A stretch of DNA of 51,596 nt, from the NCBI GenBank assembly GCA_902489275.1, contig CABTZK010000013.1:1-51596 (forward strand), written 5' to 3'. The stretch is from an uncultured Porphyromonadaceae bacterium. Its GTDB lineage: Bacteria > Bacteroidota > Bacteroidia > Bacteroidales > Muribaculaceae. The position numbers and the translations under genes are program-made. The notes beneath the pieces are model-generated. The model was given only the letters and a program-made list of their open reading frames with translations, did not search any database and had not been told where the DNA came from. Positions 8,270 through 18,600 of this stretch are shown here, piece after piece. How positions within the stretch are numbered: position 1 is the first letter of the stretch; the number at the start of each line of letters is the position of its first letter.

Positions 8270-9574
8270 ATGACCGTAAAACTTTTCTCAAAAATCTTAA
8301 CCAGCGCGGCTTTCGCATGCGCGCTGGCCACGCCCATTGCCACTCAAGCGGCTCCACAGGCTGACAGCACTAAAGTGAGCAAGAGCCGCTTAACCCTGGG
8401 TGGCTATGGCGAAGCAACAGCCAGCCGGATGTTTTACAGCAACAACTACAAGCGTTATACCGATGCCAAACGCTTCAAAAACGCCGACAGTTTCGGGCAG
8501 TTCGACCTGCCCCATGTGGTGTTTTTTGTGGGCTACGACTTTGGCAAAGGGTGGACCATGGGCTCGGAAATCGAATTTGAGCACGGTGGCACCGAAAGCG
8601 CTATTGAAATTGAAGAAGAAGAGACTGGAGAATATGAAAGCGAGATCGAACGTGGCGGCGAGGTGGCTTTAGAGCAATTCTGGCTGCAAAAGCGTTTTAG
8701 CCGTGCCGCTAACATACGCTTGGGGCATATCATCATACCAGTGGGCGCAACCAACGCTCACCACACCCCCACGGAGTTTTTCACCGTTTACCGTCCCGAG
8801 GGAGAAAACACCATCCTCCCCTGCACCTGGCACGAGACGGGCATCAGTTTCCTGGGACACGCCGGCCAGTGGGGCTATGAGGCTATGTTCATAGCGGGCT
8901 TAGATGCCGACCGCTTCAACAACAAGAACTGGATTCATGGCGGAGCTGGCAGCCCTTACGAGTTTAAGATGGCCACGGCCTACGCGGGAGCTGCACGGGT
9001 GGACAATTTCTCGATCCCGGGGCTCCGGCTGAGTTTGAGCGGCTACGTGGGTAACAGCGCCAACAACACGCTGAACTCCACCGGCAAATACAAGGGTCTC
9101 AACGGAACGGTCGCCATCGGAGCCTTTGACTTCGATTACAGCGGTCACAACATCGTGGCAAGAGGCAACTTTGACTACGGACACCTGAGCAACTCCATGG
9201 AAATCTCGGCGGCCAACAAACAAACCCGCAAAGACTCTCCATCGCCCAAAAACAACGTGGCCAAGGAAGCCATAGCGGCCGGCATCGAAGTGGGCTATAA
9301 CGTGGGGGCGCACATTCCGCTGCTCCTAAGCGGCCATCAAGACTTTTTCCTTTTTGGACGCTATGACTACTACGACTCCATGTTTGGCACGGTCGCCAGC
9401 ATGACCGATGAGCAGGAATGGAGCCGCCAAAAGGTAACTTTCGGCTTCAACTACTTCCCCATCAAGCAAATCGTGATTAAGGGGGAATACAGCAACCGCC
9501 TGTTCAAGTCACAGTATAACAACGAGCCCACCGTGAGCCTCGGCGTGGCCTACTCGGGCTTGTTCCACCTGTGA
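8270..9574 (+). CDS. Outer-membrane beta-barrel porin-like protein
   Basis: A 434-residue protein with a Sec signal peptide (basic MTVKLFSK, hydrophobic AAFACALATPIATQAA, cleavage near residue 28). It has alternating beta-strand segments such as RLTLGGYGEATASRMF, GWTMGSEIEFEHGG and KVTFGFNYFPIKQIVIKGEYSNRLF, and an aromatic end (YSGLFHL) expected of a barrel. An acidic loop (EIEEEETGEYESEIE) near residues 107-121 could attract cations. It resembles phosphate-selective porin O/P-type barrels, but the substrate is unknown. It heads an operon with imelysin and di-heme oxidoreductase lipoproteins, so an iron-related cargo is a fair guess. Confidence 0.7.
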   Translation: MTVKLFSKILTSAAFACALATPIATQAAPQADSTKVSKSRLTLGGYGEATASRMFYSNNYKRYTDAKRFKNADSFGQFDLPHVVFFVGYDFGKGWTMGSEIEFEHGGTESAIEIEEEETGEYESEIERGGEVALEQFWLQKRFSRAANIRLGHIIIPVGATNAHHTPTEFFTVYRPEGENTILPCTWHETGISFLGHAGQWGYEAMFIAGLDADRFNNKNWIHGGAGSPYEFKMATAYAGAARVDNFSIPGLRLSLSGYVGNSANNTLNSTGKYKGLNGTVAIGAFDFDYSGHNIVARGNFDYGHLSNSMEISAANKQTRKDSPSPKNNVAKEAIAAGIEVGYNVGAHIPLLLSGHQDFFLFGRYDYYDSMFGTVASMTDEQEWSRQKVTFGFNYFPIKQIVIKGEYSNRLFKSQYNNEPTVSLGVAYSGLFHL

Positions 9575-9631
9575 TCCAGTCACTCGACTGCAAATTAACA
9601 TTACATTACTCATCAACAAAAAAAATAAACA

Positions 9632-10789
9632 ATGAAGAAGATTTTCAAACTATTTCTATTTGCGCTCATCGCAGACCTCTCTCTTACGTCATGCCACAAC
9701 GAAGATGAGCCCCCTCAATTCCAGACAGAAGCCAAGCAAAAAGAAATTCTCGCAACCTATGTGAACAAGGTGGTTATTCCCACCTACAAGTCGTTAGCCG
9801 ATGAAGCGCTCCTGCTCTCGAAGACGTGCACACAACTGCAAAAGACTCCCTCGCAGGAACTTGTAGACAAGGCTTGCAAGCAATGGATTGAAGCCCGGAA
9901 ATACTGGGAGCAGAGCGAGGCTTTCCTCTTTGGAGCAGCAGCCGACTACAACATTGACCCCCACATTGACTCTTGGCCACTCCAAAAGTCACAACTCGAC
10001 AATGTGCTGTCTAACACGAAGCTCATGGCTGAGTTATCGGAAGAGGGCTCGGGCGCTGCCGGATTCCAGACCCTGGGATACGGACTCCTGGGATTCCATG
10101 CCGTAGAATATGTGTTGTTTCGCGATGGGAAACCACGCAAAATCAATGAAATCACAGAAAACGAACTCATTTTCAATACCGCCGTCGCCGAAGACCTTGC
10201 CGCCCAAACGGCCCGCCTTGAGGCTTCGTGGGCAGGCATCGACAACGTGACGCCAGAAAAGAAAAAGATGCTGGAGGACGCTGAACTTGAGCCCAGCATG
10301 AACTATGGCGAGAACTTGATCAATGCCGGGACATCGGGCAACGTGCTTTACAAGACCCAAACCGACGCCATCGTGCAAATTCTGCAAGGATCCAGCGACA
10401 TCTCGGATGAAGTGGGCAACACAAAGATTACGGATCCCGTGAATTCGGGAAATGTGCTCGATGTTGAATCGTGGTACAGCTGGAACTCCATTGCCGACTT
10501 TACGGATAACTTGCGCAGCGTGCGCAATGCCTACTTTGGCTCACTCGACGGCAAGGTGGCTGCCGCTTCTCTCTCGGCTTACATCAAGGAGAAATCTCCC
10601 GAACTCAACGCGAAGATCATGGCTGCCATCGACCATGCCATCCAGGAAGTATCGGGCATGCCGGCTCCGTTCCGCAATCACTTAACCAAGGCCGAAACCA
10701 AGGCTGCCATTGAGGCTTGCAACGAACTGATGGAGCAAATAGACGCATGCATCACGTTTGTGAACAGCAATGGAAAAGACAACCACTAA
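9632..10789 (+). CDS. Imelysin family lipoprotein (IrpA-like, peptidase M75)
   Basis: A 385-residue lipoprotein: the signal MKKIFKLFLFALIADLSLTSC ends in a lipobox cysteine. The imelysin GxHxxE signature is present as GFHAVEYVLF (residues about 155-164). DPHIDSWPL and the helical repeats fit the two-bundle imelysin fold. The family includes iron-regulated proteins (IrpA) and the iron-binding domain of EfeO-type uptake systems. The peptidase label is historical and activity is doubtful. The gene sits between a porin-like barrel and a di-heme oxidoreductase, the usual company of imelysins. Confidence 0.85.
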   Translation: MKKIFKLFLFALIADLSLTSCHNEDEPPQFQTEAKQKEILATYVNKVVIPTYKSLADEALLLSKTCTQLQKTPSQELVDKACKQWIEARKYWEQSEAFLFGAAADYNIDPHIDSWPLQKSQLDNVLSNTKLMAELSEEGSGAAGFQTLGYGLLGFHAVEYVLFRDGKPRKINEITENELIFNTAVAEDLAAQTARLEASWAGIDNVTPEKKKMLEDAELEPSMNYGENLINAGTSGNVLYKTQTDAIVQILQGSSDISDEVGNTKITDPVNSGNVLDVESWYSWNSIADFTDNLRSVRNAYFGSLDGKVAAASLSAYIKEKSPELNAKIMAAIDHAIQEVSGMPAPFRNHLTKAETKAAIEACNELMEQIDACITFVNSNGKDNH

Positions 10790-10803
10790 ACGCTTATGAT
10801 GAC

Positions 10804-12414
10804 ATGAAAAGAATCGTTTTATACACCTTAACAGCCACCATGCTACTGAGTGTCGCGTCATGCAGTGACAACAACAATGGCGTGGGGGGAAAAGAAGATC
10901 CCAATGTCAATCTCCCAGAAGACTACTACGCTGGAGGCTTGCTGGGTACGACAACAAACGTGAGCGCCTCGGCCTATGAACAATTCACCAAACCTGTTGA
11001 GGATGGTGGCATGGTGGCCTCCTTTAAACGAGGGGAGCGCATGTTTGAAGCCAACTTTGACAGTGACACATCATCGGCAACTCCCATGCGAGGCTTGGGT
11101 CCCCTGTGGGTACGCACCAGTTGCGTCAACTGCCACCCGGGCTATGGTCATGGCTCACGCCAAACGGGGTATAACTCCAATATCATAGGGAATGGGTACC
11201 TGCTTGTCCTGACGGACAAAAACGACACCTACCTTTCTTCGTACACCGGCATGCCGCAGACGGGCGCATCGGCACCTTTTAAAGCCCCGATCGACGAGAA
11301 GCAGATTGTCATCAACTGGCTTCCCTACACCGACGAATGGAGCAACCGATTTCCCGACGGAGAGACTTACGACCTCATTTATCCCGAGGTGAACATCCCA
11401 CAAAGCGCTTTCTATGTTCCCCTCCAAGTAAAGGGCAATGACATCTCCTATTCCGACCTTGTCGTGCGTCTCGAAAGCACCATTGGCATCTACGGGACCG
11501 GCCTGATTGATGCCATTCCCGACGACTCGATACGAGCACAATATCTTGCAGAGGAAAAGGCAGGTGTCCATCTGAATCCATCAATATGGAAAGATGGCGA
11601 TTTTGTGAGCTACTACAGCAATTCGCTGCAAGGAGATGGGACGAAATATGTGCGCAAGTTTACCTACGCCCTCTCACGCGGACCCCTCCAGGATGCCGCC
11701 GGAGCCAACGCCATTTGGAACATTACCAACGTGACCCGTAGCGATCGCCGCTACCACTACATGACAAAAGCCTACGCTACGGTAGCCAGCAAGGATCCAG
11801 CCGTTCAGAAAGATTTCTACAAGTACTATCCCCAATGGAAGAAGACGGGGAATGTGGAGACCGACATTTACAACTACCTGATGGGCAAGGACATCACTCC
11901 CGACATGACCGACCAAGAGTATACCGACTTGATGGTGTGGCATCGCGGACTTGCAGTGCCCGCAGCTCGCAATGTGACCAGCGCGGCTTTCCAAAGAGGC
12001 AAGAAACTTTTCACGGAGATGGGGTGCGCCTACTGCCACCGTCCGAGTTGGACCACGGGGCGCGACGAAATCCACGATCCTGCAAAGTTCTTCGTGGGTG
12101 CGCGAGCAGGCATGCTCCCTCGCTATCCACATCAAAAGATTTGGCCTTATAGTGACTATGTGCAGCACCGGCTGTTCATGAAGAACAACATTCGCACGGG
12201 CTGGTGCCGCACCACTCCACTGTGGGGACGTGGCCTGAGTCAAAAATGCACTGGCGCCAGCGATCGCCTGCACGACTGCCGAGCCCGCAACGTGATAGAG
12301 GCCATCATGTGGCACGGGGCAAGCAACAGCGATGCGCGCCACTGTGTGGAGAAGTTCAGGACCCTGAGCAAGGCCGACCGCGATGCGGTTGTGACATTTA
12401 TCAACTCCATCTAA
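10804..12414 (+). CDS. Di-heme oxidoreductase lipoprotein (DHOR / COG3488, DUF1111)
   Basis: The start is the ATG at 10804, which gives the lipoprotein signal MKRIVLYTLTATMLLSVASC. An upstream in-frame ATG at 10717 lies inside the imelysin gene and is rejected. The mature protein has two CxxCH heme c sites, CVNCH at residues 107-111 and CAYCH at 408-412, in the MauG-like order of DHOR proteins. The C-terminal RTTPLWGRGLS, LHDCRARNVIEAIMWHG and DRDAVVTFINS are characteristic. It is expected at the periplasmic face as an electron-transfer or metal redox partner of the imelysin. The heme would be attached by the downstream CcsBA. Confidence 0.9.
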   Translation: MKRIVLYTLTATMLLSVASCSDNNNGVGGKEDPNVNLPEDYYAGGLLGTTTNVSASAYEQFTKPVEDGGMVASFKRGERMFEANFDSDTSSATPMRGLGPLWVRTSCVNCHPGYGHGSRQTGYNSNIIGNGYLLVLTDKNDTYLSSYTGMPQTGASAPFKAPIDEKQIVINWLPYTDEWSNRFPDGETYDLIYPEVNIPQSAFYVPLQVKGNDISYSDLVVRLESTIGIYGTGLIDAIPDDSIRAQYLAEEKAGVHLNPSIWKDGDFVSYYSNSLQGDGTKYVRKFTYALSRGPLQDAAGANAIWNITNVTRSDRRYHYMTKAYATVASKDPAVQKDFYKYYPQWKKTGNVETDIYNYLMGKDITPDMTDQEYTDLMVWHRGLAVPAARNVTSAAFQRGKKLFTEMGCAYCHRPSWTTGRDEIHDPAKFFVGARAGMLPRYPHQKIWPYSDYVQHRLFMKNNIRTGWCRTTPLWGRGLSQKCTGASDRLHDCRARNVIEAIMWHGASNSDARHCVEKFRTLSKADRDAVVTFINSI

Positions 12415-12453
12415 CCCAAAGAGGAAAATTTTCTTGATTACAACCCTTCAACC

Positions 12454-12511
12454 AGCAATAAGGCCACAGGAAGAAAGCTCTGCCCAATTCCTTTAAGCCT
12501 TATTGCTTTTC
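12454..12511 (+). terminator. Terminator or attenuator between the DHOR gene and ccsBA
   Basis: An 11-bp perfect outer stem (12454-12464 with 12497-12507) encloses an inner AGGAA/TTCCT pair (12468-12472 with 12488-12492) and is followed by a short T-run. It could end most transcripts, leaving ccsBA at a lower level. Confidence 0.6.
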
Positions 12512-12545
12512 CTATCAAATTCACCCTCTTATTTCCTTTCATTTA

Positions 12546-14762
12546 ATGAATTTGCTCAAAAAAATCTCTTTCACTGCAATCATCATCATGCTTGCCATCC
12601 TGGCGGGCGCTACTGTCATCGAGAAAACCATGGGCTCCGACCATGCCAAAGAAATGGTTTACGGCTCATGGCCATTTGCCTTGTTATGGACCTTGATCGC
12701 AATCACTTCCATGCTCTATATCTTGAAAAGGAAACTCTACAGGCGAGTGCCAGCATTCCTGCTGCACCTCTCACTGCTGATTATCCTAGCAGGAGCTTGC
12801 ACGACGTGGCTTAGCTCGGTGCATGGCAAGATGAGCATTGCAGTAAACGAATCGTTGAGCACATTCAACAACGACAAAAGCGAGACCGCCCGCCTGCCGT
12901 TTACCGTGAAACTAAAGGACTTCAAGATTTTGTACTACGCTGGCACACATGCGCCGCTGGACTTTGTGAGCACGCTGCAAATCATCGACCAAGACGGTAC
13001 AACGACCCATGGCGAGGTGTCGATGAATCATGTCTTCACTCACCACGGCTATCGCTTCTTTCAATCGGGCTATGCCTCCGACGGACAAGGTGCGGTATTC
13101 TCAATCCAACACGATAGCTGGGGCATCGGCATCACCTACGCAGGCTACTTGCTGCTGCTCGTGTCCATCATTCTCGCGCTGTGTGACCGTCATGGGAAAT
13201 TCAGAACATTATTGCGCTCGCATCTATCCCCAGCGGGAGCACTCGCCGTGCTGATGCTGCTGAGCCTTACGCCAGCCTTGGCACAGGAACGCCAGGCTCC
13301 ACCCACCTTGCCGAAAGAAGTGGCCCAAAAACTTGGCGACCTCTACATTTTGCACAACGACCGCATGTGCCCTTTTGAAACCTTTGCCCGCGATTTCACC
13401 ATGAAGCTATACGGGAGCGATACTTTCCACGACTACAGTGCTACACAAGTGGCGGCAGGCTGGATGTTCTATTTTGAGGCATGGAAAGACGTAGCAATGA
13501 TTAAAGTGGGCGGAAATGCCAGGGAAATACTCGGAATTCAAGGGAAATATGCCTCATTTCAAGATTTTGTGAGCACCCGGAACGAATACAAACTTGAGGG
13601 CTACCTCACGTCGATCATGCAGGGCCGCCAGCTCAATGCGGACAAGGGCGTGCGAGAAGCCGACGAGAAGTATGAATTGGCATCAATGATGGCCATGGGA
13701 GAACTCACCCGCATCTTCCCTCTCAAGACCCACGGGCAACTGCAATGGTTCAGCCCAGCGAGCAAAGACGTGCCCATCGACATTGACGAAAACAAACTCA
13801 TCTTCATCAGCCAAGGGCTGAATTTCCTCAACGAGCTCGTTGCCAAAAACGACATGAAAGGAGCTCAAGACTTCTTGACCAAACTCAAGGAGTACCAAGT
13901 GAAGGAGGGTGGCAGTTCCCTGCCTGGAGAAAGACGCTTCAAGGCAGAAAAGGTGTATAACGCCATCAGCCCGATCAAGCCCATTGCCATAGCGGTGACA
14001 TGCCTGGGGATGGTGTTATTGATTTTCATGATCCGATGGATCTCTACAGAAAAAGAATTTAACGGAAAAATCGTGTCGGCGGTAAACCTGTGCCTAATCG
14101 CCATTTTCATCTACTTGTCTGTCCTCATCGGCCTGAGGTGGTGGATCAGCGACCATCTGCCCATGAGCAACGGTCCCGAAACCTTGGAATTCATGTCGTG
14201 GGTAACAGTGATCATCACCCTCTTGCTTCAACGACGCTACCGCATGATTCTGTCTTTTGGAACACTCATTGCAGGCCTCACCCTCATGGTTTCGTCCTTT
14301 GGCAGCAGCACCCCCCAACTGTCCCAACTCATGCCCGTGCTGCACTCCCCATTGCTCTCCATTCACGTGGCGGTGATCATGATAGCCTACTCGCTTCTCG
14401 CTTTCCTCATGCTCAACGGCATAGCCGCCATTTGCATCAGGAAAAAAACGCAGCAGGTGCAACGGCTGCACATCATGGGGCAAATCCTTCTTTACCCTGC
14501 CGTTTTTTTGCTGGCTATCGGCATCTTCATTGGAGCCGTGTGGGCCAATGTGAGCTGGGGCACTTACTGGAGCTGGGATCCCAAGGAAGTGTGGGCACTC
14601 ATCACGCTCATCACCTATGCGCTTCCCCTGCACACGAGCTCATTGCCTAAGTTGGCCCGCCCTCTTTATTTCCACATCTACATGGCTATCGCTTTCTTCA
14701 CGGTACTGGTTACCTACTTTGGTGTCAATTTCCTCCTGGGCGGGATGCACAGCTACGCATAG
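12546..14762 (+). CDS. ccsA: Cytochrome c biogenesis protein CcsBA (ResB-CcsA fusion)
   Basis: A 738-residue membrane protein that exports heme and ligates it to CxxCH apocytochromes (System II). The N-terminal ResB/CcsB-like half has transmembrane helices near residues 8-24, 38-55 and 65-85 and a periplasmic loop with HHGYRFFQSG. A large middle domain (about 235-475) follows. The C-terminal CcsA half has several helices and the tryptophan-rich heme-handling motif WGTYWSWDPKEVWALIT. Its place directly after a di-heme cytochrome gene fits a dedicated or shared maturase. Confidence 0.93.
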   Translation: MNLLKKISFTAIIIMLAILAGATVIEKTMGSDHAKEMVYGSWPFALLWTLIAITSMLYILKRKLYRRVPAFLLHLSLLIILAGACTTWLSSVHGKMSIAVNESLSTFNNDKSETARLPFTVKLKDFKILYYAGTHAPLDFVSTLQIIDQDGTTTHGEVSMNHVFTHHGYRFFQSGYASDGQGAVFSIQHDSWGIGITYAGYLLLLVSIILALCDRHGKFRTLLRSHLSPAGALAVLMLLSLTPALAQERQAPPTLPKEVAQKLGDLYILHNDRMCPFETFARDFTMKLYGSDTFHDYSATQVAAGWMFYFEAWKDVAMIKVGGNAREILGIQGKYASFQDFVSTRNEYKLEGYLTSIMQGRQLNADKGVREADEKYELASMMAMGELTRIFPLKTHGQLQWFSPASKDVPIDIDENKLIFISQGLNFLNELVAKNDMKGAQDFLTKLKEYQVKEGGSSLPGERRFKAEKVYNAISPIKPIAIAVTCLGMVLLIFMIRWISTEKEFNGKIVSAVNLCLIAIFIYLSVLIGLRWWISDHLPMSNGPETLEFMSWVTVIITLLLQRRYRMILSFGTLIAGLTLMVSSFGSSTPQLSQLMPVLHSPLLSIHVAVIMIAYSLLAFLMLNGIAAICIRKKTQQVQRLHIMGQILLYPAVFLLAIGIFIGAVWANVSWGTYWSWDPKEVWALITLITYALPLHTSSLPKLARPLYFHIYMAIAFFTVLVTYFGVNFLLGGMHSYA

Positions 14763-14807
14763 CCCCTGCCGTGAACAGAAAGCCGGAATTTCAATGCACA
14801 AAAAAAA

Positions 14808-14829
14808 GACCGTTGCAGCTGCAACGGTC
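14808..14829. terminator. Bidirectional intrinsic terminator between ccsBA and rplS
   Basis: A perfect 22-bp palindrome (11-bp arms) is preceded by eight A residues and followed by a T-rich stretch, so it can end both the plus-strand ccsBA transcript and the minus-strand rplS transcript. Confidence 0.85.
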
Positions 14830-14867
14830 TGTCATTTTTGGATATTTTCCTGCGAGCAATTCTTGTG

Positions 14868-15230
14868 TTACTTCTCTACCTTGACAATGCGGCGCTCCTT
14901 GATGCGGGCTTTCTTGCCCGTGAGCTTGCGCAGGTAGTACAGCTTGGCGCGACGCACCTTGCCGTGCTTGTTAATCGCAATGCTGTCGATGAATGGCGAG
15001 TCCATTGGAAAGATGCGCTCTACCCCGATGTTGTCGCTCATCTTGCGAACGGTGAAACGCTTCTTGTCGCCCTCGCCGTTGATTTTGATCACAACGCCAC
15101 GATACTGCTGGATGCGCTCCTTGTTACCCTCCTTGATGCGATAGGCCACCGTAATGGTATCGCCAGGAAAGAATTCAGGAAGTTCTTTCTTTGTAGCAAA
15201 CGCTTGCTCTGCAACTTTAATTAAGTCCAT
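14868..15230 (-). CDS. rplS: 50S ribosomal protein L19
   Basis: A 120-residue L19 with PEFFPGDTITVAYRIKEGNKERIQQYRG, the core beta-rich motif, then RVFPMDSP-like ERIFPMDSPFIDSI and the basic tail RRAKLYYLRKLTGKKARIKER. L19 sits at the interface of the 30S and 50S subunits. It is monocistronic here, with its own consensus promoter upstream and a terminator just downstream. Confidence 0.97.
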   Translation of the reverse strand: MDLIKVAEQAFATKKELPEFFPGDTITVAYRIKEGNKERIQQYRGVVIKINGEGDKKRFTVRKMSDNIGVERIFPMDSPFIDSIAINKHGKVRRAKLYYLRKLTGKKARIKERRIVKVEK

Positions 15231-15316
15231 TGTAAATGAAATTTATAGTACTATACCGCTTCTTGCAACATTCGTAGGCCACTCAATCTTCCCACCAGAG
15301 GTTGCAAAAAGCGGTG

Positions 15317-15347
15317 CAAAGTTACAAAAAATCTTCATTGATGCAAA
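15317..15347 (-). promoter_or_regulatory. rplS promoter
   Basis: On the minus strand, TTTG (15347-15344) is followed by 19 bp and then TAACTTTG (15324-15317), a perfect Bacteroidetes sigma-ABfr-type promoter. The leader is roughly 80 nt. Confidence 0.8.
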
Positions 15348-15527
15348 ATTATTTTTTCAACAGCGTTTTTTTCCAGCATTTTAGGCAGAGCCTCAAAAGG
15401 GACGCGTGTATTGTCGCCAACGCCCAGATGCGACCCCTTGTTGTTAAAAAACTGTGGTTAAAGTATAAATATTGTGAACTAACGGATTTTTGATTGGTTT
15501 TTGGGCAATTATTAGAAAGGTTTGTAC

Positions 15528-15535
15528 TATTTTTG
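15528..15535 (+). promoter_or_regulatory. Candidate -7 box for the peptidoglycan operon
   Basis: TATTTTTG matches TAnnTTTG, 75 bp before the amidase start. The nearest upstream TTTG (15500-15503) is 24 bp away, longer than usual, so the -33 assignment is weak. The rest of 15348-15609 shows no gene. Confidence 0.5.
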
Positions 15536-15609
15536 TAGTCTTGATGGGCAATCTCACTCCCTCATCAAAGCCATGCAGGTAGAGGTAGCTTTCAAATTTA
15601 TAGACCGAT

Positions 15610-18600
15610 ATGAACACCCATATTAAGATTCTTGCGGCTGCTTGCGCCACGCTTGTCATGAACGGCAACCCGCTTCATGCCCAAACGTTTGGAACAGACG
15701 AGCTGAGCAAGGTTCAGCAAATCGTCACGGCCGCTATGCCAAGCCACATGGGCATCGGCAACGTGAAGGCTCGCAGCATTGGCACAAGCGGCGACACGAT
15801 TGTGGTCGACATGAGCGAGAACTTTAGCGACCTATCCTTTACCCGCGCTGGCATCGACAAGATGAAAGCCAACATCAAAGACGCGCTGAACACTAACCAG
15901 CCCCTCAAAATCACCATCGACAGCGTGGATGTGGATAATTTCCTGATTGACTTTGACACGAGCTACCAGCGCAGCCATGCCTCTTTTCTGGTGGCAGCCG
16001 ACAAAAACCGGCATTACCGCAAAGCGCTCGACGGCAACATCGTGGCCCTGTGGCCCAGTCACGGCCTCTACTTCGAGAACTCGCTCAACCGCTGGGAGTG
16101 GCAGCGTGGAAGGCTGTTTCAGACCGTCGAGGACATGTACACCCACAGTTATGTGATTCCTTTCCTGATTCCCATGCTCGAAAACGCCGGTGCCTACGTG
16201 TGGGATGCCCGCGAGCGCGATACCCACGACTTTGCGGCCATCGTCGACAACGACGGCGGCAAGGCGTCGGCCAGTTACCATGAGAAAAACGGACAATTCA
16301 ATTGGACAACGGGCAAAGGCTCTGGCTATGCCTGCCTCCGTGACGAGTATCGAGACTTTGAGAATCCATTTGCCGAAGGCACCTACCGGCAAGCGCAGTG
16401 CACCAACGACAAACGGCGGGCATCGGTCGCCAAGTGGGATGTTGAGCTGCCAGAGGCAGGCACCTACTCCATCTACGTGAGCTACAAGTCGCTGCCCAAT
16501 AGCGCCAAAGATGCCCACTACACGGTCAACAGCATGGCAGGCCCCGAGGAGTTCACCCTCGACCAGCGCATGGCTGGCGGCGTGTGGGTTCACTTGGGGC
16601 GTTTCCAACTGAATAAAGGGCTGAACAAAGACGTGCTGTGCCTGAGCAACCTGTCGAAAGACGCGACCGCCGTCGTCACTGCCGACGCCATCAAGGTGGG
16701 CGGCGGGAAAAACGTGATTGCTCGCCGTGTGGCGCTGCCCAACGAGGAAAACAAGCGATTGGCCCAAGAACAAGGAAACGAGAGCAAACTTGGCAAACCC
16801 GGCATCGACTACAAATACGTGGGTAGCGGCGATTACCCGCTGTTTGAGATCGGCTCGCGCTACTACTTGCAATCGGCAGGATTCCCACCGAGCGTATACT
16901 CCGAGTCAAAAGGCATCAACGACTACACCGACGACTACCGCTGCCGCGGCGCATGGGTCAACTACCTTGCAGGCGGCTCATCCTCACTGCCCGCCCAAAC
17001 AGGCCTGAAAGTGCCCGTCGACGTGTCGTTTTGCCTTCACTCCGACGCTGGCGTGACCCAGAACGACGACATCGTTGGCACGCTGGTCATCTATTGCACC
17101 AAGAAAGACGGGAAGATGTTCGGACGTTACGAGAACGGCACTCCCCGAAACCTGTCCCGCCAATTTGCCGACATCGTGACCAGCCAGGTCGTGAACGACA
17201 TCCGCGCCAAGTACGAGCCAAACTGGACTCGCCGGGGCATGCGCGATGCCAGCTACTATGAAGCGCGTGTGCCCGAAGTTCCCGCACTGCTCATGGAATT
17301 GCTCTCGCATCAAAATTTTGCCGACATGAAACTCGGGCTTGACCCCAACTTTCGTTTCGACGTGAGCCGTGCCATCTACAAGGGCATCCTCAAGTTCATC
17401 GCTCGGCGTGACCATCGTGACTACGTGGTGCAACCCCTTCCCGTGAACAGTTTCTACATCGACCGCGTGAGCGACAACTGCTTTATCCTCAACTGGAAGC
17501 CCACCAAGGACGAGTTGAGCGACCATGCCGATGCCCAGCAATATATCGTGCTCGAACGCATCGGTGATGGCGGTTTCAAGGAGATTGCCGTCACCAAAGA
17601 TACCCGATATGTCGTTTACCCCAAAGCGAACCTCATCCACAGTTACAAAATCATCGCCCTCAACGATGGCGGCCGCAGCTTCCCCAGCGAGACCCTGTCG
17701 CTGGGCGTGACCAAGAACAGCAAGGGCTATGTGGCCGTGATCAATGGCTTCACCCGGCTTAGCGCCCCCGACTGGTGGGAAAATGGCGACTACGCGGGGT
17801 TTAACGATGCCAAAGACCATGGAGTCGACTATGTGCAGCAAATCAACTATGTGGGGCCACAGATTGAGTATAACCGCCACCGTGATTGGGTGGATGACGA
17901 CGACACGGGGTTTGGCGACAGCCAGTCAACCCACGAGAAAGAGCCTGTTGCCGGCAACACCTTTGACTACACTGGCATCCACGGGCAGTCGATTTTGAAC
18001 GCCGGCTACTCGTTTGTCGCCATGAGTGCCGATGCCTTTAGGCAAAATTGCGTTTTCATGAACGATTTCAAGGCTATTGACCTCATCCTGGGCAAGCAAA
18101 AGGAAGTGAAATTGGGCCGTGGCGCATTTCCCAACCGCTACAAGATTTTCACTCCCGACATGATGCAGGCCATCGCCCGCTACACAGCCGCTGGCGGCAG
18201 CGTGCTGATGACCGGAGCCTACGTGGGCAGTGACCTCTGGCAAAACGAGCATTCCACCGTGGCCGAGAGGGATTTTGCCAGCAACACGCTGGGCTACAAG
18301 TTCCGAGCCGCACGCGCATCGGCCAATGGCCAGGCCTACTCCACCACGACCAGCTTTGCCTCACTGCACGACGGGCTGAGCCTGACATTCACCCAAAAGC
18401 TCAACAGGCACACCTATGCCGTAGAGTCGCCCGATGCCATTTTCCCATCGAGCAGCCGAAGCGAGATCTACCTCTTCTATAGCGAGAACAATAAGCCGGC
18501 CGCCGTAGCCAGCGACTTTGGCACCTATCGGGCGGTTGTGGCGGGATTCCCCTTCGAGACCATCGAGGAAGGAAGCGCCCGCGACACCATGATGAGCGAT

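Noticed and set aside
10717..10803. Upstream start for the di-heme oxidoreductase
   Set aside because: It lies within the imelysin gene and would bury the lipoprotein signal that begins at 10804.
15832..16872. 346-codon minus-strand frame opposite the amidase gene
   Set aside because: It has no signal, motif or promoter, and is explained by codon bias in the gene on the other strand.
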